Notes: generated from the sequence alone by a model not told the origin. Positions 9,545 to 20,367 are shown, counted from the first letter of the stretch. The stretch: DNA of 64,000 nucleotides from Candidatus Zhuqueibacterota bacterium (GCA_029262005.1 JAJDAG010000180.1:1-64000), one strand, 5' to 3'. Made by a program: numbers and translations.

Positions 9545-11167
9545 TTAAGGGTTTTTGTACTCAGCCTTCGGTCCCAAATAGTACCACCAATTTAAGACGG
9601 CACACACAGCGTAAAACACTGCAAAACCATACATGGCAACTTCCGGAGTGGTTGCTTTCATCTGTTCGCCAATAACTTTCGGAATTAAAAATGCACCGTA
9701 CGCAGCAACCGCTGAGGTCCACCCTAAAACGGGGCCGGCCTGCTCCACATTAAACACCATGGAAATTGTTCTGAAAGTAGAACCATTGCCAATACCGGTT
9801 GCCGTAAACAGGATAACGATTAAAACAAAAAACGGCATGAAAAAATCCTGTGGCGTGGGAGATTGATACGCCAGATGTGCGTAATAGCCTACTCCAACAG
9901 ATGCAATAACCATGACAATCGCCACAAACTGGGTCACAATGGCGCCACCAACCTTATCAGCAATTTTTCCACCAACCGGTCGAATCAACGCACCGATAAA
10001 TGCCCCCACCCACACATACATAAATGTAGCGGGTCCATCCGGGTTGGCTAAATTATGGGTCATCACACCGTCCACCATGACATGCTTAACACCAAAAATA
10101 AACTTGATGGCCAAACCCACCGCAGCGGCAAAGCCGATGAATGAGCCAAATGTCATTGTATAAATAATGGTCATAACCCAGGTGTGTTTGTTATCGAAAA
10201 TTTTATATTGGCGCTCCAGGTTGGCCTTAATTTCTCCCGGAGAGAGTCTTTTCATCAAAAACACCGTCAAAGCAATCACGGCAGGCAAAGCAATCCATTT
10301 AACCCAGGTGAGGGATTCGAAAGTCAGAATAAAATAGAGTCCGATTGCCGCTGTAATAAACCCGATAATTAATAACCAGGAAATTCGCCCGAAAGAAACC
10401 AGGGGATTTTTTAAGTTGGGTGTAACATTTTCGGTTTTGATGTTGTTCATTTTAAACCAGCCGAAGAAAGCCAGGGGAATAAGCCAGAGCATCCAAACCC
10501 AACCTGCATTAGGAAGCCAGGTTTCAGCACCGGCGGCAATGCGCTTAAAGATTGTTCCACTTGAGCTTGACAAGATCAGCGGGTCACCACTCAAAGCACC
10601 AAGCATGGGAAAAGTCATCGCCAGAGGAATGAGAATTTGCATAGTGGTCACACCAAAATTCCCCAACCCGGCATTCATTCCGAGCGCGTAACCTTGCGTC
10701 TTTTTCGGATAGAAAAAACTGATATTGCTCATAGAAGAAGCAAAGTTTCCACCGCCAAAGCCGGATAAAAATGCCATGGCCATAAAAAATTCAAACGATG
10801 TATTGGGGTCTTGCAAACCGATTGCCGTTCCAAATGAAGGAATCATTAACAGGGCGGTTGTGAAGAAAATAGTGTTTCTTCCGCCTGCTAAACGAATGAA
10901 AAATGTACTGGGAATTCTTAGAGTTGCTCCGGTCAAACCGGCAATCGCTGGAAGCATAAACAGCAACCCCATTGCTTCTTCAGGCGATTTACCGAAAGTG
11001 AACCCCAAATTTTTCATCTGCACCGTAATGATGCCCCACATAAGCCACACAGAAAATCCAACTAACAAGCTAGGGATGGAAATCCATAAATTACGTGTGG
11101 CTATTGACTTGCCCTCTTTCTCCCAGAACTGTTCATCTTCAGGGTTCCATTTTGTAAGGTCAGTCAT
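9545..11167 (-). CDS. narK: NarK-family nitrate/nitrite transporter (second copy)
   Basis: A 540-residue major-facilitator protein of the nitrate/nitrite porter family with 12 or more helices. The family signature is present: FGGGNFASSMSNISFFYPKK, followed by TQGYALGMNAGLGNFGV. It would import nitrate or exchange nitrate for nitrite to serve cytoplasmic NarG. A GGAG lies 9 nt before the ATG. It follows the other NarK gene by 56 bp; that spacer holds a 20-bp inverted repeat. Two NarK genes after narI is also the Thermus arrangement. Which copy is the symporter and which the antiporter cannot be told from sequence alone. Confidence 0.88.
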   Translation of the reverse strand: MTDLTKWNPEDEQFWEKEGKSIATRNLWISIPSLLVGFSVWLMWGIITVQMKNLGFTFGKSPEEAMGLLFMLPAIAGLTGATLRIPSTFFIRLAGGRNTIFFTTALLMIPSFGTAIGLQDPNTSFEFFMAMAFLSGFGGGNFASSMSNISFFYPKKTQGYALGMNAGLGNFGVTTMQILIPLAMTFPMLGALSGDPLILSSSSGTIFKRIAAGAETWLPNAGWVWMLWLIPLAFFGWFKMNNIKTENVTPNLKNPLVSFGRISWLLIIGFITAAIGLYFILTFESLTWVKWIALPAVIALTVFLMKRLSPGEIKANLERQYKIFDNKHTWVMTIIYTMTFGSFIGFAAAVGLAIKFIFGVKHVMVDGVMTHNLANPDGPATFMYVWVGAFIGALIRPVGGKIADKVGGAIVTQFVAIVMVIASVGVGYYAHLAYQSPTPQDFFMPFFVLIVILFTATGIGNGSTFRTISMVFNVEQAGPVLGWTSAVAAYGAFLIPKVIGEQMKATTPEVAMYGFAVFYAVCAVLNWWYYLGPKAEYKNP

Positions 11168-11183
11168 CTATTTGTTCTCCGAT

Positions 11184-11203
11184 TTTGAATTGTTTCATTC
11201 AAA
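11184..11203. promoter_or_regulatory. Perfect inverted repeat just upstream of the second narK gene
   Basis: TTTGAAT, 6-nt spacer TGTTTC, ATTCAAA: a perfect 7-bp dyad, 17 bp before the ATG at 11167. Its geometry is not the FNR box (TTGAT N4 ATCAA). It could be an operator or a short mRNA hairpin between the two narK genes. Confidence 0.35.
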
Positions 11204-11223
11204 CTGGTATAATAACCTTAATA

Positions 11224-12771
11224 TTATTCCTCAGCAAAAGAACCTTCAGGCTCATCAAGCATCATCCAACAAAAAAGAAAGCTGATTGCAGCGCCGGCAG
11301 AAGTGATGTAGAAAAATGTTTTGGCATCTACAAGCGAAAATATAACCAAATAAACAACCGCACCAACATTGCCGTAAGCGCCAGCCATTCCGGCAATTTG
11401 CCCGGTCATATTCTTTTTTATCAGGGGAATAATCGCAAAAGTGGCACCCTCTGCGCCCTGGACAAAAATCGAACACATAATTGTCATAAACACGGAAACG
11501 CCGAGCCACCAGATACCGTTAAACATCGGAACGATTTCCTGAACACCATTTCCGTTGACAATATCATATTTTGCAATATTTGCCATAGCGAAAAATCCGA
11601 GCGCAATCCCTATCATGTAGATAAGCATTGTTCTTTTTCTATTAGACATTTTATCTGAAAGCAAACCGCCAAGAGGACGGGCAAAGAGGTTTACAAATGC
11701 AAAAGATGCAGCAATAATACCTGCAAAAGTTGCAGTCATTATATAATTTCCATCGGCACCCGTTAAATTTTTAAAAGTGGTTTCAAAAAACATCGGCAAC
11801 ATCGAAACAACGGCTAATTCCGAACCAAAATTTGCAAAATAAGTGCTATTTAAGGCCGCCACACTGCCCCAATGATATTTTTCTTTTTCCGGAACACCCG
11901 CCTTTAAAGCTGGTAAATTAACGGATAAAACTTTACCTACGTGACCGACGAAAATGATTGTTAAAACAGCATAAATAACATAAAGAATTGTCTCGCTTAT
12001 TATTGGCACGCCACTAACTTTAACCGTACTAAGCCGCCATGCCAAAACGCCCATTGCACCAACTAAAGGAAAAGACCAGACCAAATATTGCACAAGGTCT
12101 CCGTAGGAACTTACTGCCATGGGTTCTGTTTTTTTAACACCGATAAACTTTTTGCCATCGGGCATATCCTTGACGAGAAAATAATAAGCGACTCCATAAA
12201 CTAAGGACACCAATCCATTTACAAATAAGGCCCAGCGCCAGCTATCCTCGCCCAGATCAAACCATTTTGTAAAAACCGTCAAAGCAATCCAAGGCAAAGT
12301 CATCGCCGCCCAGGCAGAACCGAAATTCCCCCATCCGGCATAAAATCCTTCGGCGCGTCCAACCATTTTTGGTGGAAACCATTGCGCAACCATCCTGATG
12401 CCAATCACGAATCCGGCACCGATAGACCCAAGAATTAAACGTGAAATCAATAGCTGAAGGAAAGTATTACCGAATGCAAAGAAAAATGCCGGAAGCGCCA
12501 TTACAACCATCAGAGCTGAAAAAACGATACGCGGACCAAAACGGTCAATCAACGCACCAACAACAATTCGCGCAGGAATCGTCAAAGCAACGTTACAGAT
12601 GAGCAAAATTTTAATATGCTCTTTGGTTAACCAATCCATACTTTTTAGCATGGTTGTTGCCAAAGGTGCCAAATTAAACCAAACGTAAAACGTGATGAAA
12701 AAAGCAATCCAGGTGTAGTGCAGGGTTTTTATACGTTCCTGGCTAAAATCTAACAATTCGGGTTTTTTCAC
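11224..12771 (-). CDS. narK: NarK-family nitrate/nitrite transporter (first copy)
   Basis: A 515-residue major-facilitator protein of the nitrate/nitrite porter family. Its signature regions differ from those of its neighbour: GSIGAGFVIGIRMVAQWFPP and AEGFYAGWGNFGSAWAAM, closer to NRT2/NasA-type members. The start is GTG at 12771, supported by GGAG 6 nt upstream. It lies 72 bp after narI. With the downstream NarK it probably supplies nitrate to and removes nitrite from the cytoplasmic nitrate reductase. The two copies are clearly diverged, so this is not a recent tandem duplication. Confidence 0.88.
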   Translation of the reverse strand: MKKPELLDFSQERIKTLHYTWIAFFITFYVWFNLAPLATTMLKSMDWLTKEHIKILLICNVALTIPARIVVGALIDRFGPRIVFSALMVVMALPAFFFAFGNTFLQLLISRLILGSIGAGFVIGIRMVAQWFPPKMVGRAEGFYAGWGNFGSAWAAMTLPWIALTVFTKWFDLGEDSWRWALFVNGLVSLVYGVAYYFLVKDMPDGKKFIGVKKTEPMAVSSYGDLVQYLVWSFPLVGAMGVLAWRLSTVKVSGVPIISETILYVIYAVLTIIFVGHVGKVLSVNLPALKAGVPEKEKYHWGSVAALNSTYFANFGSELAVVSMLPMFFETTFKNLTGADGNYIMTATFAGIIAASFAFVNLFARPLGGLLSDKMSNRKRTMLIYMIGIALGFFAMANIAKYDIVNGNGVQEIVPMFNGIWWLGVSVFMTIMCSIFVQGAEGATFAIIPLIKKNMTGQIAGMAGAYGNVGAVVYLVIFSLVDAKTFFYITSAGAAISFLFCWMMLDEPEGSFAEE

Positions 12772-12843
12772 AGATGTCTCCAGTCCTCGTTTACAAGCTT
12801 GTTTAAAATACTATCGATATTATATGGCCAGCAAAAGCTGCGC

Positions 12844-13575
12844 TCACTTGTTTATCTTGAACTCCGGTGTCCGAATTTTCTTCCGATCCCAGTGCCACCG
12901 CACGACTTGTCGCTTGCGCCAGAGATAAGGATTTGGCACAACCAGCGCGTGAACAAGACGTGTAAAAGGAAATAGCGTAATGATACTAAAAGCACCTATA
13001 ATGTGTAATTTAACCATGAGGGGCAATGGCGTCACATAAGCAATTGTGGGGTTGAATTTTACTATTGACCATAAATACGGTGCCATTGATGCTGCAAACC
13101 AGGAACTACCCCAGCTATGAAAAATAGCGGTGTAAAGTCCTGTACAAATCTGAAACAAAAGAACACTGATAACAATCCAGTCCGCTGCGGAGGTTACCAT
13201 TTTTGTTCTGGCGTCAGTCAAACGACGTATAATGATGTTTATCAGACCAACCAGTGTAAACACACCGCCGACAAAACCGGAAATTTCCAAAATATATAAA
13301 CGCATGGGATTGCTGTTCCACAAAAGCAATTGATTGGGTAACAAGAAACCCAAAATGTGGCCGCCAAGCACTACAAGAATACCATAGTGAAACGGGACCA
13401 TGGCCCAAAAGTGAACCTTGTTCTCCAAAAACTGTGACGATAAACTTGAATATGTGAAACCCTTGCCCCGATAACGTTGAATGGTGACAAGAAAAAAAGT
13501 GAACAACGCAATGTAAGGTAAAACAGTAAACCAGAACAGGTTCAAATAGTCAAACAAAGTTGTGTTTTCAGCCAT
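12844..13575 (-). CDS. narI: Respiratory nitrate reductase gamma subunit NarI
   Basis: A 243-residue membrane cytochrome b with five predicted helices, the usual NarI size. It oxidises quinol and passes electrons through two b-type hemes to NarH. Candidate axial His residues occur in FHYGILVVLGGHILGF and in the C-terminal part (KLHIIGAFSIITLFPFTRLVH). The ATG at 13575 is 24 bp after the narJ stop. The protein anchors NarGH to the inner face of the cytoplasmic membrane. Confidence 0.93.
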   Translation of the reverse strand: MAENTTLFDYLNLFWFTVLPYIALFTFFLVTIQRYRGKGFTYSSLSSQFLENKVHFWAMVPFHYGILVVLGGHILGFLLPNQLLLWNSNPMRLYILEISGFVGGVFTLVGLINIIIRRLTDARTKMVTSAADWIVISVLLFQICTGLYTAIFHSWGSSWFAASMAPYLWSIVKFNPTIAYVTPLPLMVKLHIIGAFSIITLFPFTRLVHALVVPNPYLWRKRQVVRWHWDRKKIRTPEFKINK

Positions 13576-13599
13576 AGCAATAATCCGTAAAGTTCGCTC

Positions 13600-14205
13600 T
13601 TACACCATAAAAGTGTTGTTGCCTTTATGGTTAGTTTCAATATTGGGCCCATTATTTAGCACCTTCAAAGCAGGATGATGCAGATCCTTGATGTCATAAT
13701 TTCTTTTTAATACCGACAGCAGTAAGTCCATTACAGCTCGATATGGACTTTTTTCATTCTCCTTAAACCCCGCCCGGATTTTTTCCATCGCCGGCAGAAG
13801 GTAACTTTTTGTGAATTCTCGGGCATCTTCTATTTCCAACCGGGTCAAGAGTTGCAGGCAGTGGCTTATGTGGTCGGGCAACTCCCCGGACTCAGGCAAC
13901 TTTTCCTCGGCGAGAGATTGTCTCATTTGCACCAAAAATTCACCGCGCCGATAATCCTCGCCAAACAAGTGCCAGCCAATTTCCAGGCAACAGGTAGGAT
14001 TCATGTCAAATGTTCTGGTGAACAATTCTTCCAGGTCCGAATGCCGGGCATTTTTAACAAAATCGCAAAATGGCCTGAGATGATCCGCGTCTTCCTTCTG
14101 CCCGTTCAATTCTTCAAGCAAAGACTCGGCATGTGCAGCAATCCCGACTTCAGGGTAGCAGAAGATTTTGGCGAATTGAAGGAAAACTTTATTGCTATAA
14201 GTCAT
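13600..14205 (-). CDS. narJ: Nitrate reductase assembly chaperone NarJ
   Basis: A 201-residue soluble, helix-rich protein of the NarJ/TorD-like chaperone family, needed for cofactor insertion into NarG and for membrane attachment of NarGH. Recognisable parts are LEELFTRTFDMNPTCCLEIGWHLFGEDYRRG, here quoted in pieces as FTRTFDMNP and HLFGEDYRRGEFL, then LPDHISHCLQLLTRL. The ATG is only 3 bp after the narH stop and narI follows after 24 bp, giving the conserved order G-H-J-I. Confidence 0.93.
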   Translation of the reverse strand: MTYSNKVFLQFAKIFCYPEVGIAAHAESLLEELNGQKEDADHLRPFCDFVKNARHSDLEELFTRTFDMNPTCCLEIGWHLFGEDYRRGEFLVQMRQSLAEEKLPESGELPDHISHCLQLLTRLEIEDAREFTKSYLLPAMEKIRAGFKENEKSPYRAVMDLLLSVLKRNYDIKDLHHPALKVLNNGPNIETNHKGNNTFMV

Positions 14206-14208
14206 TGT

Positions 14209-15699
14209 TTACGCGCCTCTCTCGGGGTCTTCAAGCAGCCCGAATCCAACCGATTGTTTGTGCTCCAGAGGATCTTGCATCATTTGGATTGCTTCTTCAC
14301 GGTTGGCCGGCGGAATAACGAAACGCTCTTCAAATGTGCAAAGTGACGTTAAATTATAAATCCCCTCAGCTTCTTCAACCGAGGAATCTGCCGCAACCAA
14401 CATTTTCTTGGCAGCCTCCATATCAATATCACCAACCGTAACCGCACGTCGATATTGCCGAACGGCCATTTGTTTTTTAAGTGTGTAGCGCACCTTTCCA
14501 GTGTTGCCCCCGGAAAACAAATTAGCCAGAAATTCCATTGGCACTCGCGATTTTTCAAAATCGGGGAACAACCCCTCACACATATTCTTCTTGGCGTTAC
14601 CATCCATGCTTGTCATGACCGGCAGCATCGGCGGTACGTAGAACAACATTGGCAGCGTGCGGTATTCTATATGTGGTGGCAGTGCAATACCCCACTCTTT
14701 TACGAATTTATAAACAGGTGACTTTTGCGCGGATTTAATGATAGAGTCGTGCACGCCGTTAGCCTTTGCCGCCTTGATAACTTCAGGGTCATGTGGGTTT
14801 AAAATCATGTCCCGGTGAGCGTCAATCAGCTCATCACTTGGCAAATTCGCCACATCTTCGATCTTGTCGGCATCGTAGAGCAGGACGCCTAAATAGCGAA
14901 TACGGCCAACGCATGAGTGAAAACAGGCAGGAGCCTGACCGGTCTCAATGCGTGGGAAGCAAAGAATACATTTCTCCGATTTACCCGTCTGCCAATTGTA
15001 GTAGGTTTTCTTGTATGGGCAGGCCGGAATACATGAGCGCCAGCCACGGCACCGTTCCTGATCGACGAGAACAATACCATCTTCGCCCCGTTTGTGCAAT
15101 GCGCCTGATGGACAGGAAGCCACACAACTCGGGTTAAGACAATGATTACAAATCCGTGGGAAATAAAAGAAAACCAGTCGTTCAATTGCCGACAACTGCA
15201 TTTTCTGTTCTTCGGTCAAGCCCTTTAGGTTCGGATCGTTTGCAGCGTAGACAGGCGAGCCACTCAAATCATCATCCCAGTTGGGGCCGGCTTCAATATC
15301 GATATACTTACCCGTAACCATCGAAATCGGTCTGGCAGTCGGCTGATCATTGCCCTCAGGGGCCGTGAACAGTTCGTCGTATTTGTAAGTCCACGGCTCA
15401 TAATAATCATCCATACCGGGTTGGTGCGGATGATGAAAAATATTCGGTATAATGCGGCTTTTACCAGTGGATCTTAATCTTATGGAACCGTTGAGCTTTT
15501 CCCAACCGCCCTTATACTTCTCTTGATCTTCCCACCTTGTGGGGTACCCTGTACCGGGCTTGGTCTCTACATTATTCCACCACATGTATTCCGTGCCCTT
15601 GCGATCCGTCCATATGTTCTTGCACGCAATACTGCAAGTATGGCAGCCAATACATTTATCCAGATGAAAAACCATTGAGATTTGTGACCTGACATCCAT
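14209..15699 (-). CDS. narH: Respiratory nitrate reductase beta subunit NarH
   Basis: A 496-residue iron-sulfur protein that carries electrons from NarI heme to NarG. Cysteine groups start at residue 16 (CIGCHTCSIACKN) and continue with CNHCLNPSCVASCPSGAL, CRGWRSCIPACPYKK and CILCFPRIETG with a later CFHSC. The Trp in CRGWRSC replaces a Cys, as in NarH enzymes where that site holds a [3Fe-4S] cluster. It has no export signal, which fits a cytoplasmic enzyme. A GGA lies upstream of the ATG at 15699; the gap to narG is 46 bp. Confidence 0.95.
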   Translation of the reverse strand: MDVRSQISMVFHLDKCIGCHTCSIACKNIWTDRKGTEYMWWNNVETKPGTGYPTRWEDQEKYKGGWEKLNGSIRLRSTGKSRIIPNIFHHPHQPGMDDYYEPWTYKYDELFTAPEGNDQPTARPISMVTGKYIDIEAGPNWDDDLSGSPVYAANDPNLKGLTEEQKMQLSAIERLVFFYFPRICNHCLNPSCVASCPSGALHKRGEDGIVLVDQERCRGWRSCIPACPYKKTYYNWQTGKSEKCILCFPRIETGQAPACFHSCVGRIRYLGVLLYDADKIEDVANLPSDELIDAHRDMILNPHDPEVIKAAKANGVHDSIIKSAQKSPVYKFVKEWGIALPPHIEYRTLPMLFYVPPMLPVMTSMDGNAKKNMCEGLFPDFEKSRVPMEFLANLFSGGNTGKVRYTLKKQMAVRQYRRAVTVGDIDMEAAKKMLVAADSSVEEAEGIYNLTSLCTFEERFVIPPANREEAIQMMQDPLEHKQSVGFGLLEDPERGA

Positions 15700-15745
15700 T
15701 ATGCTATCCTTATTATTGTAATTCCGGTTATCGAAATCGCTTGTA

Positions 15746-18700
15746 CTACCATTTCAACTCCGGTAATTTGCGTACCAGAATATGGGTATCGCGGTTACTG
15801 CCCGTTGGGCCCCAGTAGTTGAAATGATACGTAAATTGGCCGTAGCCACCGATCATCAGGTTAGGTTTGAGCCGGGTGCGCGTCAAACTGTTGTGCCCAC
15901 CAGCCCGGCGATTGCCTCGTAATGGCGATTTCGGCACGGAAAATGTACGTTCGGGTGAATGGTACTGAATACAAATGCCACGTGGAATACGTGCACTGAC
16001 ACAAGCACGAGTCACCACCACGCCATGATCGTTGTAAACTTCCACCCAATCATTGTCATTGATGTTGAGTTCAGCCGCATCTTTGTCGTTCATCCAAAAC
16101 GGCTCGATTCCACGAGAGAGCGTCGTCATCCGGTGATTATCACCATAAGTGGAGTGGATATGCCACTTACCGTGCGGCGTCAGGTAGTTGAGCATCATCG
16201 ATTTATCAGCTTCATCGCTCCAACGCAGATCCGAGTATTGCGATGGTGACGGTTTCGGCTTATAGGTCGGCAAATGTTCACCAAATTCAATATAGCCCGG
16301 ATGGTCGAGATAGAAATGCTGACGGCCGGTCAAGGTGCGCCACGGCACCAACTTTTCGACATTGTAAGTAAACGGTGCATAAGCGCGGCCGCCTGTCACC
16401 AGCCCGGACCACATAGGGCTGTTTACAAACCGCCTGGGTTGCGCCTGCAAATCCTTATAAGTTGTTCTGATATCTCTCGATTTTTCCACTAGGTCCGCCA
16501 AAGGCAGGCCGACTTTCTCTTCCATATTTTTGTAGGAGCGATGAGCCAATTCACCATTTGTCACCGTTGCCAGGTGCAGGATGACGTTGCAGACATCCAC
16601 ATCCTCAGCCAGCGAAGGATAAGTTTCCCCGCTCCAGGTTTCGGTTGGATGCGTTTCCTTTAGACCATCATAAAAATCATCGATAGCATATTTAGTGCCG
16701 TGTGCACCCAGACCGTTTTGACGGACAAGAGGCCCGTAAGACGTAAACTGTTTATAGAGGTTTTTGTAATCGCGCTGAACTATTTTCATGCCGGGCATGG
16801 TTTTGCCGGGAATCGCTTCGATTTCACCGTCGATCCAGTTCTTGATTTCAGTCTGGGCGATTTCAGCCGGTGTGTCGTGCGCCAGCGGCATGGTAACCAG
16901 ATCCGGCACCAATTCCGGAAAGTGTTTTTCAGCCAGTTCCGAGAATTTCCTGGCGACTTGCTTGAAAATCTCCCAGTCGCTTTTCGACTCCCAGCACGGC
17001 GGCACGGCCTTGGAAAGCGGATGAATGAAACTGTGCATATCTGTAGAATTGAGGTCAGCCTTTTCATACCAGGTGGCTGCCGGCAAAACAATGTCTGAAT
17101 ATAGCGCAGAAGTATCCATGCGAAAATTCAAATCCACCACCAGATCCATCTTGCCCTGTGGCGCCACGTCATGCCAGACAACTTCCTGTGCGGAGCCCTT
17201 TGCAAACTCATCATCCGAAACGGTGTTGGTGTGGGTGCCCAAATAGTGTTTGAGGAAATACTCGTGCCCCTTAGCGCTGGACATGAGGGCATTGCCACGC
17301 CAGATATAAAATACACGCGGCCAGTTGGCTGAGTTATCCGGATCCTCCACCGAGAATTTCAGTTTTCTGCTTTTCAACTGTTCCACAACATGAGCGATAA
17401 TATCTTTTTCATCTTTCGAACCGGTTGCCTTGATTGCATCTTCCACCAACGTGGTGGAATTCTGCTCGAACTGCGGATAAAATGGCAGCCAGCCATTGCG
17501 AACAGCCTTCACCTGCACATCCATGGTATGGCCTTGAGCCAGGCTCCCGGCCTTGCCATTTTGTGGCACGGTGTGATAATCGGTAAAAGATTTTTCATAA
17601 CGCCACTGGTCGGTATTCACATAGTGCCAGCTCGGCGCATTCTGAAGGCGCGAAGGTCCGTACCAGTCTTTTGCGAACGCAATCGAACCCCAGGATTCAC
17701 CCGGAGCAAGTTTTTCCTGTCCAACATAGTGCGCCAATCCACCGCCATTGACGCCGACACAGCCACAGAACATCAAAGCATGAATTCCGGCGCGGTACAT
17801 CAGATTCGCGTGATACCAGTGGTTAATACCGGCACCGATGATAATCGTACATTTGCCATTTGTATGTTCCGCAGTGGTTGCCCACTCTTGGGCAAAGCGA
17901 ATAAGATCGGCACGCGAAAGGCCGGTATATTTCTCCGCCCAAGCCGGCGTGTACGGCGCATTCTCATCATCGTAATTTTCAGGATACGCACCGCCCAAAC
18001 CACGCGGTACGCCATATTGAGCCATAAGCAAATCGTAAACCGTGGCAACGAGCACTTCCCCTTTCGCCGTCTGAATTTTCTTGACCGGCACGCCACGAAC
18101 AAGACTGTTTCCTTCAGCAAAGTCATCAAACCTGACCAGCACTTCTCCGTCGCTGTCTTTCAGAAAAGTCAATTCAGGGTCGATATCACTGCCGTCCTGG
18201 CCGTCTTTCAGAGTGAGATTCCATTTACCCTTTTCTTCACCCCAGCGATGGCCAACACTTCCCATGGGCATTTTAACTGTCTTAGCGCTCTTATCCCACA
18301 TCAGAAATTTCCACTCACCATTCTCCTGGTCAGCGTATTGTTCCATGCGCCCGGCCCGCAACAATTGTCCGGCCTCGTAATTATCACCGTCTTTATGCAG
18401 CTCTACCAGCATTGGTGAATCGGTAAACTGCTTGGTATAGTCAATGAAATATGGGGTTTGTTTTTCGTGGTGAAACTCTTTTAGCAGCACATGGTTAACC
18501 GCCATCCACCAGGCGCCATCCTGTCCGGCATTTACGGACATCCACTCGTCTGCATACTTTGCTACCTGACTAAAATCAGGCGAAAAGACAACCATCTTCG
18601 TGCCGTTATGCCGCGCTTCTGCCGCGAAATGACAATCGGGTGTCCGGGTCATATTCAAATTCGACCCCATCACTGCCAGCATTTTGGCATTGTACCAATC

Positions 18701-19384
18701 CGCGGATTCATTGACATCAGTCTGCTCACCCCAAGTTTCCGGCGAAGCATTGGGCAGATCGCAATACCAATCGTAAAAGGACAGCGCCAGTCCGCCCATA
18801 AGCTGCAGCATGCGCGCTCCGGAAGCGTAGCTGATCATGGACATAGCCGGAATCGGCGAGAAGCCGGCAATTCTATCCGGGCCATGCTTTTTAATGGTAT
18901 GAATATTTGCCGCTGCCATAATTTCCAGGACCGTGTCCCAATCCGCACGACGAAAACCACCCTTACCGCGCGCTTTTTGCCAGCGCTTCCGGGATTCAGG
19001 ATTTTCCACCAGAGAAGTCCAGGCTTCCACGGGATCATCATATTCCGTCCTGGCTTTTTTCCACAAGTCGAATAACGCACCCCGGACGTAAGGATACTTC
19101 ACACGTAGCGGGCTGTACAAATACCACGAATACGAAATACCACGCTGACAACCGCGCGGCTCGTACGGCGGCAAACCATGCTCCAGCAACGGGTAGTCCA
19201 GCCCCTGCATCTCCCAGGTTACGATGCCGTCCTTGACGTGAATATCCCACGTACAGCTCCCGGTGCAATTCACGCCATGCGTACTGCGGACAACCTTATC
19301 ATATTGCCAGCGATTCCTGTAGAACTGCTCCCAGCTTCTTTGCTTTGGTGTTACATCATCTCTAATCCACGACTTGACGCTCAT
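15746..19384 (-). CDS. narG: Respiratory nitrate reductase catalytic subunit NarG
   Basis: A 1212-residue molybdo-bis-MGD enzyme of the NarG type. The FS0 cluster ligands are seen as His36, Cys40, Cys44 and Cys79 (HGVNCTGSC and RGCQRG). The Mo-ligand Asp is Asp223 in [13 protein letters not shown]. There is no twin-arginine signal, so the active site should face the cytoplasm, as in E. coli NarG and Thermus Nar rather than exported archaeal or Nitrospira-type enzymes. It reduces nitrate to nitrite; cytoplasmic nitrite oxidoreductases of the Nitrobacter type are close relatives and cannot be fully excluded by sequence reading. GGAA precedes the ATG at 19384. The product of the gene 52 bp upstream is a diheme cytochrome c. 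Confidence 0.95.
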   Translation of the reverse strand: MSVKSWIRDDVTPKQRSWEQFYRNRWQYDKVVRSTHGVNCTGSCTWDIHVKDGIVTWEMQGLDYPLLEHGLPPYEPRGCQRGISYSWYLYSPLRVKYPYVRGALFDLWKKARTEYDDPVEAWTSLVENPESRKRWQKARGKGGFRRADWDTVLEIMAAANIHTIKKHGPDRIAGFSPIPAMSMISYASGARMLQLMGGLALSFYDWYCDLPNASPETWGEQTDVNESADWYNAKMLAVMGSNLNMTRTPDCHFAAEARHNGTKMVVFSPDFSQVAKYADEWMSVNAGQDGAWWMAVNHVLLKEFHHEKQTPYFIDYTKQFTDSPMLVELHKDGDNYEAGQLLRAGRMEQYADQENGEWKFLMWDKSAKTVKMPMGSVGHRWGEEKGKWNLTLKDGQDGSDIDPELTFLKDSDGEVLVRFDDFAEGNSLVRGVPVKKIQTAKGEVLVATVYDLLMAQYGVPRGLGGAYPENYDDENAPYTPAWAEKYTGLSRADLIRFAQEWATTAEHTNGKCTIIIGAGINHWYHANLMYRAGIHALMFCGCVGVNGGGLAHYVGQEKLAPGESWGSIAFAKDWYGPSRLQNAPSWHYVNTDQWRYEKSFTDYHTVPQNGKAGSLAQGHTMDVQVKAVRNGWLPFYPQFEQNSTTLVEDAIKATGSKDEKDIIAHVVEQLKSRKLKFSVEDPDNSANWPRVFYIWRGNALMSSAKGHEYFLKHYLGTHTNTVSDDEFAKGSAQEVVWHDVAPQGKMDLVVDLNFRMDTSALYSDIVLPAATWYEKADLNSTDMHSFIHPLSKAVPPCWESKSDWEIFKQVARKFSELAEKHFPELVPDLVTMPLAHDTPAEIAQTEIKNWIDGEIEAIPGKTMPGMKIVQRDYKNLYKQFTSYGPLVRQNGLGAHGTKYAIDDFYDGLKETHPTETWSGETYPSLAEDVDVCNVILHLATVTNGELAHRSYKNMEEKVGLPLADLVEKSRDIRTTYKDLQAQPRRFVNSPMWSGLVTGGRAYAPFTYNVEKLVPWRTLTGRQHFYLDHPGYIEFGEHLPTYKPKPSPSQYSDLRWSDEADKSMMLNYLTPHGKWHIHSTYGDNHRMTTLSRGIEPFWMNDKDAAELNINDNDWVEVYNDHGVVVTRACVSARIPRGICIQYHSPERTFSVPKSPLRGNRRAGGHNSLTRTRLKPNLMIGGYGQFTYHFNYWGPTGSNRDTHILVRKLPELKW

Positions 19385-19436
19385 GCTATTTCCTTAAAAT
19401 GATAAATTCTCTAATGTTGTTGATTTAGAAGTTTCA

Positions 19437-20309
19437 TCAACCGTGATAACTCTCTTTCACCATTGGTCGCCGCACACCACGGAACCGATTATTCCAAAAC
19501 AAGTCAAACAACACCAACAAAACCACCGCGCCGCCAATGCCGTAAAGCAAGAAATTAATCCTCGCTGTCGCATTTTCAGGCTCATCTTTCTCGGTTTCGT
19601 TCTTCAAAAATGCGACCAACGGCAACACCTCTTCCTCATCGATGGGATATTTCTTGAAAATAGGGTTCATCATCAAACTGGGCGGCGCCACCAACCAGGC
19701 AGACAACCCTTTTCTACCCTCTAACCGTGCGTATGCACGCGTTAAGTTTAATCCGAGACGTCCGCCGCCTAACCCCTTCATGCTGTTAACAGTATGACAG
19801 CCAACGCAGGCAGGCCCGTTATTCTTCAGCCTTTTTCTTCCAAGAAAAAGCGCCCGGCCTTCTTCAATATCCTCTTCCAGCAGCGGTCGGTCACTGATCT
19901 GAGCACCGGCAAACTGTGATTTTTCCAGCTTGGATTCTTCATCAATCAAATCGAGCAGGGCAATGGCAACAGCGCGCGTCATGCCGGGTGAACGAGTCAT
20001 CACCGCGCCACGAGCTTCTTTCTGCAACTTGACTGCGTAAGGATCGCCGCTCTTGAGTATGCCATCCGGGTCCAGCAGCCAATTGACCAACCATTCCCGC
20101 GACTGCCTGTCGGCCACATTCTTTAAGTCTGGTCCGGTTAACCGACCACCCCCTACCGTGTGGCAACTTGCACAGTTTTGCTTATAATAATCTGCCGGAA
20201 CCTGGGCCTGGAGTAAAGAAAAGAAGACAAGGGAAAAAAGCACGAAACTCACTTTTGCTAATCCCGACTTGATGTTGGCCACGGGTAATTTTCTACTGAG
20301 TCGTCGCAT
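19437..20309 (-). CDS. narC: Diheme cytochrome c of the nitrate reductase operon (NarC-like)
   Basis: A 290-residue membrane-anchored cytochrome with an N-terminal signal (about 18-36), two heme sites CASCH (46-50) and CVGCH (168-172), and a C-terminal helix (about 251-271). It would sit on the periplasmic side. Its place directly before narGHJI and two narK genes matches Thermus, where the diheme NarC is needed for electron flow to and assembly of the nitrate reductase. The symbol is given by that analogy. It is the first gene after the candidate sigma54 promoter, so it should head the nar transcript. Confidence 0.8.
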   Translation of the reverse strand: MRRLSRKLPVANIKSGLAKVSFVLFSLVFFSLLQAQVPADYYKQNCASCHTVGGGRLTGPDLKNVADRQSREWLVNWLLDPDGILKSGDPYAVKLQKEARGAVMTRSPGMTRAVAIALLDLIDEESKLEKSQFAGAQISDRPLLEEDIEEGRALFLGRKRLKNNGPACVGCHTVNSMKGLGGGRLGLNLTRAYARLEGRKGLSAWLVAPPSLMMNPIFKKYPIDEEEVLPLVAFLKNETEKDEPENATARINFLLYGIGGAVVLLVLFDLFWNNRFRGVRRPMVKESYHG

Positions 20310-20367
20310 GAGCTACCTGGAAATTTTATTTTAATTATGATTTAATGGCACTAAAGCACACGTTCCT

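Noticed and set aside
17390-18418. 342-codon plus-strand open frame opposite narG
   Set aside because: It lies fully antisense to a highly conserved NarG and its translation has no domain, signal or hydrophobic pattern of a real protein.
15746-19384. NarG as a nitrite oxidoreductase (NxrA)
   Set aside because: Gene order with NarJ, NarI, two NarK and NarC-like cytochrome fits nitrate reduction as in Thermus; no other nitrite-oxidiser marker is in the window. Phylogeny would settle it.
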